64,000 nucleotides of DNA, from assembly GCA_018398805.1 (NCBI GenBank), contig JAGFBZ010000814.1, positions 1,860,001-1,924,000 of the forward strand, read 5' to 3'. This DNA is from Hirundichthys speculiger (taxonomy: Eukaryota; Chordata; Actinopteri; Beloniformes; Exocoetidae). Positions within the stretch are counted from its first letter, which is position 1. Every line of letters starts with the position of its first letter. The translations under genes and the position numbers were made by a program. The notes below the pieces were generated by a model that saw only the letters and a program-made list of their open reading frames with translations, was not told where the DNA came from and did no database searches. Below are positions 50,328 through 60,400 of this stretch, piece by piece.

Positions 50328-51327
50328 CAGGGGCGGATCTAGAAAAATATTTATGGGGTGGCAAGAGGGGGGCAGAGATTTTTGAGGGGTGGCAACATAT
50401 GGCAGGCGTTATATACTGAGGCATTATCGCAGTTTGATGAGAATAGTAGACTATAATTTACACTCAAGTATTTCTGCTTGCAGGACTTTAACATAATTTA
50501 GAACATGAATCCCACATGTAGATATACTGTATGTTCACTACATAAGGGCACGGGGTACCATTTACAAACTCATACAAACTTAATCTCATGCAATCAATGT
50601 CTTGTATTTGAGGTAACAGGTTTCATGTGAAACAGTTAATATTAGGAATAAGTGACCATAAAATTGATCTCACTTAATTGAGATGTTACATCCTTCCTCC
50701 TCGTGGTATTCTCTCTCTCCTTCCACCTCATCTTCTCTCTCTCCTTCCACCTCATCCCCTCGGTCTACACTGTTCAGTTCATTTAGTATTTCTCTGGCCT
50801 GTCTCTTTGGTGTGAAAAAACTATATATGCTGCCTTTCCTCTTCATTTCTGTAAGATTCAAAGTAACTTTACAATGTTTTCCTTGACAGACGTTGCATCA
50901 ATATTAGCTTTTGTAGCTTACTTTACACAGAACTAAAGTCAGACCTAGCTAACATTATATGTATAGTTGGCGAAATATTAATGTTCTTAAACCTGATTTT
51001 TGTCATCTTAAAATCAGCATTACAAGTAACTCGCACAGTGCTTTCATTATTATTTCATTATTTGATAGATGGTTTATCAGTTTTAACCTCTTTCCGCCCG
51101 GTCTCCCTTCCTCACAACTCCTGGCTCAAAGGAGTCTCGCCGCTCTCGCGTTCTCTTGTGCTGCATTCATTGTAGTCGGACATCAGAGCTTCGCGCTCGT
51201 AAATGTTAAATTGGCCATAACTTTTCTCTGAATTCATTGCTGCCAACTGGGGTGGCAGCTGGGGTGGCAAGGGTTAATTTTAGGGTGGCATTTGCCACCC
51301 TATGCCACCCCGGTAGATCCGCCCATG
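50328..51327. mobile_element. hAT-type transposon, 1000 bp, non-autonomous
   Basis: The left end is CAGGGGCGGATCTAG and the inverted right end is CATGGGCGGATCTAC, flanked by a perfect 8-bp duplication TGTGCACA (50320-50327 and 51328-51335). Subterminal GGGGTGGCA/TGCCACCC words are inverted at the two ends. No transposase is encoded. A short acidic, basic-headed frame on the minus strand (50670-50861) contains repeated 'DEVEGERE' units from a small tandem repeat and is probably a captured or chance frame. Confidence 0.92.
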
Positions 51328-51335
51328 TGTGCACA

Positions 51336-51415
51336 GATTCTCCTCCTGATTTTCGGAATCTTTTGATGACATTATGTTCTATTTCAAAGTCTTTCAATTT
51401 TATGTTCAGGAACAT
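51336..51415 (-). pseudogene. Tc1-like transposase N-terminal piece
   Basis: On the minus strand this encodes 'IEHNVIKRFRKSGGES', a typical Tc1 paired-like helix-turn-helix segment, and stops at the hAT insertion. It is the other half of the gene at 49500-50319. Confidence 0.6.
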
Positions 51416-51849
51416 TTTTTTTTTTTTTTTCCACAGTTTCTAGACAGATTTTGTTGCAGATTGGTGAACCTCTGCCCATCTTTACATCCAAGAGGCTCTG
51501 CCTCTGTGAAATGCTCCTTTTATACCGAGTCATGTCGCTGACCTGTTGCAAGTTGACTTATGAGTTACAAAATGCTCCTCCATTTGTTTTTAATTTATGC
51601 CACTTATTTTGCGGGTCTTTTATTGCTCCTTTTCCTACTTTTTGGAGATATGTTGCTGCCGTCCAAGTTGAAATGAACTCATATTTTCCATGAAATGGTA
51701 AAATATCTCAGTTTCAACATCTGATATGTTTTTTTTTATGTTCTATTGGGAATAAAAATATGGATTTATGGAGATTTGCAAATTATTTCATTCTGTTTTT
51801 ATAGATGTTTTATGCAGTGTCCCAACTTTTTTGGAATAGGGGCAGCCCG

Positions 51850-52830
51850 GTGACCGGGGAATATGAAGTGTAAGGGGGAAGAAATCCCACTCATCCAGGA
51901 AGTAAAGAAGTCTTATTTACTGTAACTCCTTTTGTGCTCAGAATTTTTAAATGGCTTTTTAGCAAATGGGATCGTGTGTGTGAGCTTAAAGCATGTGGTT
52001 TCACCACTCATTAAAAAGCTGGGCTTAGACCTTTGGTGATATCAAATTTCAGGCCCATCTCCAAACTCCCTTTTCTCTCTAAAATTCTGGAGAAAATTGT
52101 TTTCTGCCAGCTGAAATCATTCTCAGATGAGCAAAATATTATTTTTATTTTTTGTGGCATTAGTGGCCTTTATTCACAATTAGAGAGACAGGAACTCAGG
52201 GCAGAGAGAGAATGGGGAAGACATGCAGCAAAGGGTCACACAGGCTGGAAGTTGAACCTGCAGCTGCTGCAGCAGGACTCAGCCTCTATATGGGCTGCCT
52301 GCCCCAACCACTGCACTACTGGGGTGGCCCAGATGAGCAAAATATTCTTGAAGCATTCCAGTCTGGTTTAAAAACTTGTCATGGTACAGCACGGCACTGT
52401 TGAGGGTTTTTAATGATGTTCTTTTAGCCACAGATTCTGGCCACTGTGTCATCTTGGTTCTGTTGGACCAAACAGGTGCCTTTGATACAGTAGACCATCA
52501 GATCCTTGTTTCTCTGGAGAACTGAGTGGTTATCTAGGCCAGTGCTTTAGATTGGTTCAAGTCCAAGAGTTGCAGAGACTTTCTCTGTGCAATGGCTTTC
52601 TCCAGTTGTTCCAGCAGAAACAGACAGGATCATCACTCGTCACAGTGTTGATCTGCTCATTGCAAAATTGATGTGAACATAGTCTGAAATTTCTTGTGAG
52701 GTTCAGCACATCAGTATTATTCCCCGTTTTGTCCTTGAGCTAAATCTTTGCCTTACAAGTCAGTGGGAGTCACTTCAAAACCAGACGTTTACATGACACA
52801 CAAAAGCCCATACAAAAGCAATAACGACTG
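51850..52830 (+). pseudogene. LINE reverse transcriptase fragment, interrupted by a SINE
   Basis: From 52033 the frame gives 'NFRPISKLPFLSKILEKIVF', the N-x-R-P-I-S fingers motif of non-LTR reverse transcriptases. A SINE (52141-52330) then interrupts it. After the SINE the reading resumes, with changes of frame, at 'EAFQSGLK', and near 52471-52500 encodes '[12 protein letters not shown]', which holds the first catalytic aspartate (F-D-T-V-D-H). The remainder to 52830 is degenerate, and the catalytic Y/F-x-D-D box is not found. The motif order fits L2- or Rex-type fish LINEs, but I cannot choose between them. Confidence 0.8.
52141..52330 (-). repeat. tRNA-derived SINE inserted in the LINE, with 16-bp target duplication
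   Basis: AGATGAGCAAAATATT occurs on both sides (52125-52140 and 52331-52346), a perfect 16-bp target duplication typical of LINE-mediated retroposition. On the minus strand the body has a tRNA-like head ('gcagtggttggggcaggc', 'caggttcaacttcc') and ends 'aataaaggccactaatgcc' plus an A-rich tail. It is the same family as 44369-44547. Confidence 0.93.
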
Positions 52831-52838
52831 GTTTTGAC

Positions 52839-53213
52839 AAGGAGCAGCACAGTGGCTTGGTGGTTAGCACTAGTGCCTCACAGCGACAAGGTTCCTGGTT
52901 TGAACCTCAGCAGGGGTCTTTCTGTGTGGAGTTTGCTTGTTCTCCCCGTGCTTGCGTGGGTTTCCTCCGGGTACTCCAACTTCCTCCCACAGTCCAAAGA
53001 CATGCATGTTAAGTTAATTGGTGGCTCTAATTTGCCCGTAGGAGTGATTGTGAGTGTGCATGGCTGTTCGTCTACATGTTACCCTGTGATGGACTGGTGA
53101 CTGTCCAGGGTGGACCCCTGCCTTTCGCCTGAAGAGAGCTGGGATAGACTCCAGCAGATCCCCCTGACCCTACAGAGGATTAAGCAGGCATAGATAATGG
53201 ATGGATGGACTAA
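52839..53213 (+). repeat. SINE-like retroposon with (ATGG)n tail
   Basis: The 5' part has A/B-box-like words ('tggttagcac', 'ggtttgaacct'), followed by the familiar fish segment 'gtggagtttgc...tctccccgtg...gggtttcctccgg' and 'acatgcatgttaagttaatt', a 3' block shared with 1207-1315, and an ATGGATGGATGG tail. A 7-bp repeat TTTTGAC (52832-52838 and 53214-53220) is a likely target duplication. Confidence 0.85.
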
Positions 53214-53220
53214 TTTTGAC

Positions 53221-55495
53221 CGGTGCTGCCACCAATGGCTATCATTTTCTCTGGAGTTTCTCTATTAGTGCTGTATTTATGAGTAACAAAAAGACGACAT
53301 AATCCGTAACGTTACACAATAGGAGGTAATGAGCATTGTACTGTATTTACCAAACAGAGCTGTAATCTTAGTTGTAGAGGTTTATCCTGCCGTCTGCTTT
53401 CATATTCTAATCTGATTCAGGTTTGGCATGCAGGGAGGGGTTGAATGTGTTGAGATCATTTACATCAGATGTTGAAAACATAATGTTGATAACATTTTGA
53501 TATGTTTAAAATGTGTGTGTCTAAATGGACCAGGAGTTGTGCGAATTCATGAGCCATTAGCTCTGTCCATGGGCAAGGCTCCAGGAATTTGACCAATTAA
53601 AAACCTCTTGAACTAGATCCGCTCATTTTCAGGAAGAGCCTCTCCTTATGATTTTCTGAATTTGTCATTCTGAAATAATTTGGCCACAGGTTTTTGGAGT
53701 TATACTGGGTGCAGAGCTGCGGAGATACCAAAGGTTAGATAACTGAAAGTGAGCATATTATGGACACTTAAAAATGATAGGTAATTCAAATTATATATTG
53801 TTACTGTTAAATGATGTCGGGAAGCTTGTAAACTTCATTGGTCCTGTATTTCTTGACTGTAGCTAATTAAAAGCAGCAGTGATAATTGCTTGCTGAGTGG
53901 AAAACAAGTGAAGCAAAGCAACGGGGGATCTTTTAGAGTTGTACAAGGATGCAGTCAGGAGTTTAACTTAAAGCAGAAAAGATTATGCACTTTCCTCCCT
54001 GGTCTAAAAAGTTACAAGTTAGTGCTAGCTAAATCCAATGAAATCAAATCCTCCACTAAGGAAGGCAAATGTCAAGGATTGTAAACACTTTCTGGAGAAG
54101 GAGGTAGAGGAGAAGGTTTCTGAGTCAGGCATCAAGCTGAAGTCCAGGGCTGCCGCTTCTGCTTTGACAATAGACTGTATAAAAAGAATCAGGACAAATT
54201 GAAGGATAATTTTCAGTCCTAATTAACACCATGTTGGCAGGAACTAGCTCAACCCAATCCCAGTTAATCCGAAAAATGTTGGAACAAGCCCTCACCTTGC
54301 CTCAGTTACAGCTAGCTATTTTAGCCCACCTTACCTTGTGCTAATCCGGTGATGCCGACTGCAATCTAATACGAGGACTGCTGGAACTAGCTCTTTCATT
54401 TGGCCACTCACCAGAAATCCCAGGCTGGCCACAGGTTGCCAACCTGGAAGGGTCTGGAGGCAAAGCTGGCTCAGCTGGGGGTGAAGGTGGCTCAGCTAGA
54501 GCAGCCGCATGATGTTTAAAATAAGAACGAGTATGCTCTCTTAGGACATTATTCACAGCTCAGAAGTAAAGCTCACTGAAAGTGAATCAACTTTATCATT
54601 CAGAATATAAACACGTTCCCTTCACAACAGCCTCTGGGTTAGCGCAACACATTTCATGTCAAAGCACAGCCATTTTGTAAACAAGATTATATATGCACAA
54701 ATTAAAGAACCCAGCTTTCTTATAGTGACAAAAGAGGGACTCTTAATATCCTGCAGCATTTCTGTGGAATCAAAAATTAATAATATTATCTTCACTTCAG
54801 GATTTCCATTCAGCTCATTTGGACTTTGTGAAAATTCACTAATTACAATGACTGACATTCTTATAATCCAATGAAATAAACATTTTTCATGACCACCTGG
54901 AGACAGAGCTACAGAAATAAAGAAAATTATGAATAAAAAAAGCAAATAGTATAGAAAATCATTAGAGCTGAGCCAGACTTTATACATTCTGGTGTTTTAT
55001 AAAACAAATATTTTTTTTTCAAGATAAAAGTCCCTAAACGTTGGAGGATTTGAAGACCTACAAGTCTCTCGAGGTTTATGATTAATTTGAGTGTGGCTGG
55101 GTGAAGGATTTGATCCACAAGACATGTCGAGGTTTGATTAAATTAATTCCATGAGCATGCCAATTGTTGCTAAATTCCCCCCAAAATGTTTCCTCAATAC
55201 ATTTAACCAAGAACCTACATATCTCATTGAGTCTGGAGTCACAATCATCCATAATATCAGGAAAAATGAATGATGTCTGTCTATGGTTGTTATGGTAATA
55301 TTACCAATCTCTTAGTTCAGGTTTCTGAATGGGATCCTTTTCCTTTCAAATGTTGATCACCTCAGTTAATTTAACAACAGCTCTGATCAGTTCTGAATGT
55401 TTACTGGATGAAATAAATACTGTATTAAGTAGATTAACTAGTTTAGACTAGGTTTAGCAGTGATGTCCCTCCGTGCTAATCTTTCCTGATTTGAT
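53221..55495. other. Non-coding, no gene seen
   Basis: Mixed sequence. 54130-54560 is somewhat GC-richer and could be a decayed mobile element, but no termini were found. Frames (up to 121 codons) show no family features. Confidence 0.5.
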
Positions 55496-55945
55496 TTGAT
55501 TGACATTAAATCAAGAAACAAAATTTTTGGCACGGAAATTATTAGTCTTACCTTCGACAAAATGGTGAGAAACACGTTTGCAATAATTCGTAGGAACAAA
55601 ATGTTTTTGGTTGACTTACATGATCCATGTATCTCACTGCTGAGTGCTTCAGTCTTCGATGCTTCATGTCCTCTGATTTTAGGGGTCCGATCTGCTCTTG
55701 CAACCATGAGCAACACACATATGTGTCATTTGAGCAACTTTAATGGTGATTTCAGCCTCAAAACATTTTACTTATTGCAGAATGTAAGTAACACTCGCTA
55801 CACAATGCTGCTTGCAGCGTTACGTACGTTCCTGCCCTATACTACCGATCCTGGATCATTAATCCAGTTCTACGGACTTCACAATGGCATCGATCGCTTC
55901 CGGAGCGATCCACGTAAGAGGCTTTTGTGTCTGGGCAGAGTTTAG
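55496..55945 (+). other. Unassigned 149-codon frame with an exon-like end
   Basis: The frame is open without homopolymer help and contains 'FDKMVRNTFAIIRRNKMF' and 'NTRYTMLLAALRTFLPYTTD', which match no family I know. It begins at a non-ATG codon. In another phase, an ATG at 55884 (context cacaATGGC) opens MASIASGAIH and meets a GTAAGA donor at 55914. This resembles the exon-donor cassettes in the transposons at 26 and 42 kb. Coding status is undetermined. Confidence 0.25.
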
Positions 55946-56224
55946 TTTTGTTTACCAATTCCATTTTCTCATGTGTCGCATATGCTTAGAACCGGATCAT
56001 CGGTCCCGCCGTAACTGAATTTCATTCATGTGTTTTTTTTTTTTTTTTTATTGTGAACAGCAACTCCACTCAAAATCAAAATCAAAGCAGCTCGGTGAAG
56101 TGGCTTCACATCGCTGCATCTGTGGAAAAATGACAGAGTTGCTGTTGCTAGTCACATTCTAGCTTTATTGATTTTATTGTCTTTTCCTTTCTTTCTTTTA
56201 CTAACAACCTTCCGTTAGTCGGAA

Positions 56225-56392
56225 GCCATCTTGGTAAGGGATGAGAAAACCACGTAATCTCGTCCACCATCTTGTAGCGCCCTATCACGTGAGTCAGCGG
56301 CCATCTTGGTGGGGAACGAGAACATCCCGTGATCTCGCCCGCCATCTTGGTAAGGGACAAGTGACCACGTGATCTCTGCCACCATCTTGGAA
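56225..56392. repeat. Minisatellite of alternating YY1-like and E-box-like sites
   Basis: Five CCATCTT words (56226, 56267, 56301, 56342, 56382) are spaced 41, 34, 41 and 40 bases apart, so the region is a tandem array of a ~40-bp unit. On the minus strand each unit begins AAGATGG(C/T), like the YY1 consensus. Four units contain CACGTG or a one-base variant (56251, 56286, 56327, 56366), often as CACGTGATCTC. The array also keeps an open minus-strand frame (56148-56360) that repeats a K-M-x-x-E-I-T pattern, which I regard as a side effect. Confidence 0.75.
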
Positions 56393-56400
56393 TCCTCCTC

Positions 56401-56979
56401 AGAGTATTGTCATCTTAGTTTATCACACACACACACAGTCCTCAGCATACATGTATATAAGTTGACATTCTTTTTCATTTAACATTTTATTTGATTATGT
56501 TAGTTTAGTTTTCCTTTAGCAGTAGATATTGGGGTCTTGATTCAAGTGTTTGTTCATTTTAATACTTGTGTTAATAAATCCTGATATATTCTGATAAGAT
56601 AAGTCGTTTGTGGTTATTTTACACAGTTTTGTAACATTTGCTGGTTGAAGAGGTCTGTGCTCGGACTCACACCTTCTCTGTTGCTCTATAGCGCCACACC
56701 TGGTCATAGGCTGGCACGTATAGAACAACAGCCATTTTGAGACTGATTGTGCCGTTTAGTCCTTTTTCCTGATTTATCAAGTGTTGTCCCGTTTCAATTT
56801 ATTAACTTTATTAATACCCTTCCGGTTATTAGCAGTTGTCTCTCAAGACAGTTGGTAATAACCCCCTTTTATGACTAAATGAGCACGTTATACGCCTTAT
56901 TGCCTAACAGTTGGTATAACGCTACAGGCTGTAAATAAGACAAAACTTTTCTTTCACTTTGGGTGAAGGATTGAAATCA
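56401..56979. other. Non-coding, no gene seen
   Basis: Contains a short CA run (56422-56437) and AT-rich DNA. No gene supported. Confidence 0.5.
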
Positions 56980-56987
56980 ACCACGAG

Positions 56988-58144
56988 CAGTTCACTTTCT
57001 ACACGAACTAGTTAAGTTCATAGTTCATAAAAATTAAAATGAATTAGTTCAATTCATAGTTCACAGAAATTAAAATGAACTAGTTCAGTCACCATTTATA
57101 AAAATGAACTAAATAGTTCATTTTTTTAAATTATTTTTAATGTTGCTGCGAGCAATTATTTGTCAAAATGATTACCACTGCCCATATACTACACCACCAC
57201 AAACAGCAATTATTTTATCCATTTTAACTGTCGAAAAATATTGGTCCAATTCCGAATCCTTAACTAACCAGGGTTCACATTAACATTGAAGGAACAGCCC
57301 ATGTAAAACTATAATTTCCATTTCAGTTTCTCTCTATAGCAGCCATTCCCAAACTTCAGAATACCAAGGCCCAATTTGAAATGTGAAAAATCTCCACAGC
57401 CCACCGAAACCTTTAATCACAACTGTGATCAACATACAGGACAAGGAACCATGATCCGATATTAATGTAAGGGGTCAACAAATAAGGTGAAACTTGTTAA
57501 GATGACAGTAGAATAACACTTAACTGGTTAGTTTTATTTCTTCTTAATGTTTTTTTAATCATGTCATGAATATTTTACAGTAATTAAAATCATATTTAAA
57601 AAAAGATCAAGGATTTAAAACATATATTTGTTTAATTTTAATGACCTCTCACGGCCCACCTGCAGTACCTCGACCGCCCACCAGGGGGACACGGACCACA
57701 CTTTGAGAATCACTGCTCTACAGTATATTAAAAATATGAGGAAAAACTTGCTGCCAATTGGTCTTTATTATAAAACAAAAACAGGTCCTTAAGGTGCAAA
57801 TGTTTTCCCCCCATTTCAATATTTCAATCTGTGGTCGCTCCTCCAGCTCTGGGCGACCAATTGTTAGCGTAACAGAAGCGACAGTCCGTGTTGCCATGTT
57901 TGATTGATTTCCTCAGATACATATCAGGCTCGTTTGTGGTGTATTTTAAATGAGGTTCGCTGGAAACCTGGCACGATTTTGACCGTGCGTGAACTTTGAA
58001 AGAGCGTCGTTCACAACTGCCAAAATGAACTCGTTTACGCCCCACGCTCGTGAAGGGGAAGTGAACGCGCTCAGTTCACATTCACGAAAAATATGAACTA
58101 GTCTGTGAACTTTCATTCAATGAACGCGTTCAGGCACAGGACTG
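56988..58144. mobile_element. hAT-type transposon with GAACTAGTTC subterminal repeats, 1157 bp
   Basis: It starts CAGTTC and ends with ...GGACTG, flanked by the 8-bp duplication ACCACGAG (56980-56987 and 58145-58152; the match extends two more bases). Both subterminal regions are full of GAACTAGTTC/GTTCATAGTTCA and AACGCGTTC words. No transposase is encoded. A 73-codon minus-strand frame (57824-58045) with 'KRVHFGSCERRSFKVHARSK' is unassigned. A second hAT element is inserted in it. Confidence 0.82.
57340..57715. mobile_element. hAT MITE nested in the larger hAT, 376 bp
   Basis: The ends are CAGCCATTCCCAAACTT and, inverted, CAGTGATTCTCAAAGTG, matching the common CAGnGnTTCTCAAACT hAT terminus. 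The flanks CTCTATAG (57332-57339) and CTCTACAG (57716-57723) differ at one base, so the insertion is old. Confidence 0.85.
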
Positions 58145-59813
58145 ACCACGAGCATGTGGCTTCATATTTTTGTATAATAGTTTTTACCAGAGCAGCATCA
58201 GAGTCAGTAACTTAAAAAAAAAAAAAAAAACTTAGCAAACTAACGAAGGCTCTGGCTCTGGCTCTGTTCTGGGGACTGTTCTGGAGCCTAGAGAGCTGAT
58301 TGTGAAAAGGAGGATACTTCATAAAATGAAAAACATCATGGACAACACTGAACATCCTCTACACAACACAGTGACACAGCAATATTCAAGCAGGGGTTTC
58401 TTTAGATCCGCTGCAACTCAGACCGCTACAGGAGATCCCTCCTGACACAGCAATAACCATCTATAATGAATCATTAAAGAGACTTATATAATGACAGCTA
58501 CTGCAACAATCAATTTCCCTTTGGGGACTTCAAATCCATTGATGAGCTTACAGCATTGAATAGTTGTATTACACACGATTGCAATTGTAAAGATGTTTGT
58601 GTTAGCACTTCAGATAAATTATGAAGCAGCTGCTGTAATTCCAGTCTGCCACCAAATGTCACTATTTATCTTCAAAGCGAAGCCCCAAAGCTTCAAATCT
58701 ATTTAGGTATAAAATGAAAGAAAGCCTCAATGCTTCACAAGGCTTCATTCACTCATCACTAGGATCAAGTTAAAAATGTTATTCCTGTTTTTTCAGAGTT
58801 TTATAGTCTTGCATGCCATCAAGGCATGGCACCACCATACTTGTCTGCACTTTTATAATCTCACACTCCAGTCAGTGATGTGCACTGATGATGCAGAAAC
58901 TAGTTGTTGTTGGTCATTCCCAGATCCAGAATTAATGTTAAAGGTCTGGCCAGCTCCTGTCTGGAGGTGACCAGAATCACTGAAACAAAAACAAAAAAAT
59001 AATAATGGAAGTAAATGCAAGTAGGTACACCCTCCATGGGTGAGATTGTGTCATATTACTTTGTTCCCTTCATTTTTCTGCAATATTTTTCATCATTATG
59101 GGCTTGGACAGTATCCTCATGTATATATTTAAATAATTTTTTGGTCATTCTTCACTGATGATCTGTTGTACAGAAGACACATGATGTTTGTCAAAGGGTT
59201 TTTGATGTGGTCCTATTTAAATATACTCAAAGGTGTTAGCTGAGATGGCACAATGAGTGCTGTTACTGTGACTGTAGGTCTCTCTACTGTTGGCACTGTT
59301 GGACCCTGTCAGACCCCGTTGGACCCATTAAGGTGTTTTCAGCTGGTTCAGCATATCAATGTGTTAAATTGATTATGAAAAAAAAACATGCTTTTGTATG
59401 CCAAAGATAAAAGTAAATAAATAAACAAATAATGAGGATACAAACTGAGGATTCCCACAAAAAGCAATGGACATGCTAACACACGAAGAATGAGGTGTGA
59501 TGAGGTGTGAACAGAACTAATTTGTCCATAAATTGTGAGCAAAGAAATATTTGACACTTTGGCATTCATGAAAATGTTGATGGGCATTTCACATATTTAA
59601 GGTTCAGATTGTTTTGTAAAATGTCATTGTCTTGATCAAACTGATCTGATATGCTAACAGACTCCCATACAGCGACTGGGTTGTGCTTGGACACCCTGCA
59701 CAGCCAGCACCCTGTGCTATAAACCAAATAAGGGAATATAATGGCTTGTTGTGTCCTGCACAACCTAGCCAGAGGTCCCTGAAGCACCTGAGCGTCTGCA
59801 GAAAGTGTTCATG
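58145..59813. other. Non-coding; possible transposon terminus near 58.65-58.76 kb
   Basis: At 58675-58762 GAAGC/GCTTC words in both orientations end at 'cattcactcatcactagg', which resembles one end of a fish DNA transposon. The other end was not found. The rest is AT-rich unique DNA. Confidence 0.4.
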
Positions 59814-59858
59814 ACCCCCCCCCCCCACACCCCACACCCCCACCCCCACCCCCCGCGC
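59814..59858. repeat. C-rich tract, G-quadruplex-prone on the minus strand
   Basis: A run of C13 is followed by CACACCCC and CACCCCC units, giving at least five G-runs of four or more on the minus strand. Confidence 0.8.
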
Positions 59859-59902
59859 CTTCGATGAAACCTCTTGGACACACTAACAACTTATTGAATG
59901 AC

Positions 59903-59936
59903 TCCATGGTGGTATAGTGGTTACAATAGGCGACTT
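59903..59936 (+). pseudogene. tRNA-Glu-like 5' half
   Basis: The 34 bases TCCATGGTGGTATAGTGGTT... match the 5' acceptor/D-arm half of eukaryotic tRNA-Glu at most positions, including a full A box (TGGTATAGTGG). No anticodon arm, B box or 3' half follows, so it is not a functional tRNA. It may be a truncated tRNA pseudogene or the head of a SINE. Confidence 0.55.
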
Positions 59937-60059
59937 AAAAATGGGAAGTAATATATGAAATGCTTTTTGACACTTTTTCAATATTCCTCATAGTGGTTTT
60001 CCCCTATTATAAAGACTTCTCCTAATTTAGTGGAATGGGATTGTTTTTCTTTATTTGCA

Positions 60060-60400
60060 TGGTATCCAACTGTTTTCAGTTCACCCCTTGAATGCTTTGT
60101 TGAATAGAAGACACAGCATTTACTCTCTGCATTCGTAATGTCCAAACCCTACTAATGGAGAGAATTTTTTATTTATTTATTTTTTGCTCCTCTTCAATGA
60201 AAATGACCTCATTGTCATGTCTGAAAAAATTTCTTCCTCTCTCTGTCTTTTTTTTTTTTTTAAACATGCACCATTAGAGAAATTCAGATTCAGGATGCAC
60301 CTTTACACCTTCTTCTATGGTGGTTCCTAAATGGGGAATTATGCAAATTAATGAGCTGCGCTAGCGTGCTCCTAACCTTCGATCACAACGAATGAACAAA
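60060..60400. promoter_or_regulatory. Putative enhancer, copy B of the duplicated non-coding element
   Basis: Collinear with 45870-46215: TTTTCAGTTCACC (60073-60085), 'cacagcatttactctctgcatt' region (to 60132), AAAATGACCT (60200-60209), the identical CTTCTATGGTGGTTCC (60312-60327) and ATGCAAATTAATG (60341-60353). T-runs at 60249-60261 and 60164-60185 are insertions relative to copy A. Homology outside the anchors is moderate, so the duplication is old and the anchors seem constrained. No open frame is shared. Confidence 0.6.

Larger units (their letters stand above)
49450..51845 (-). mobile_element. Tc1/mariner-like transposon on the minus strand, split by a hAT insertion
   Basis: Transposase fragments lie on the minus strand on both sides of the hAT element at 50328-51327, and the frame reads through the insertion point if the hAT and one target copy are ignored. 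At the right end is GTCCCAACTTTTTTGGAAT (about 51820-51838), which I recall as a fish transposon terminus. I could not find a matching inverted copy at the left, so the left boundary is approximate. Confidence 0.65.

Noticed and set aside
56148..56360. Protein with K-M-x-x-E-I-T repeats
   Set aside because: The repeat is better explained by the DNA-level minisatellite; the 34-base unit would break a strict protein repeat.
59903..59975. Functional tRNA-Glu gene
   Set aside because: Only the 5' half matches; no anticodon arm, B box or terminator follows.
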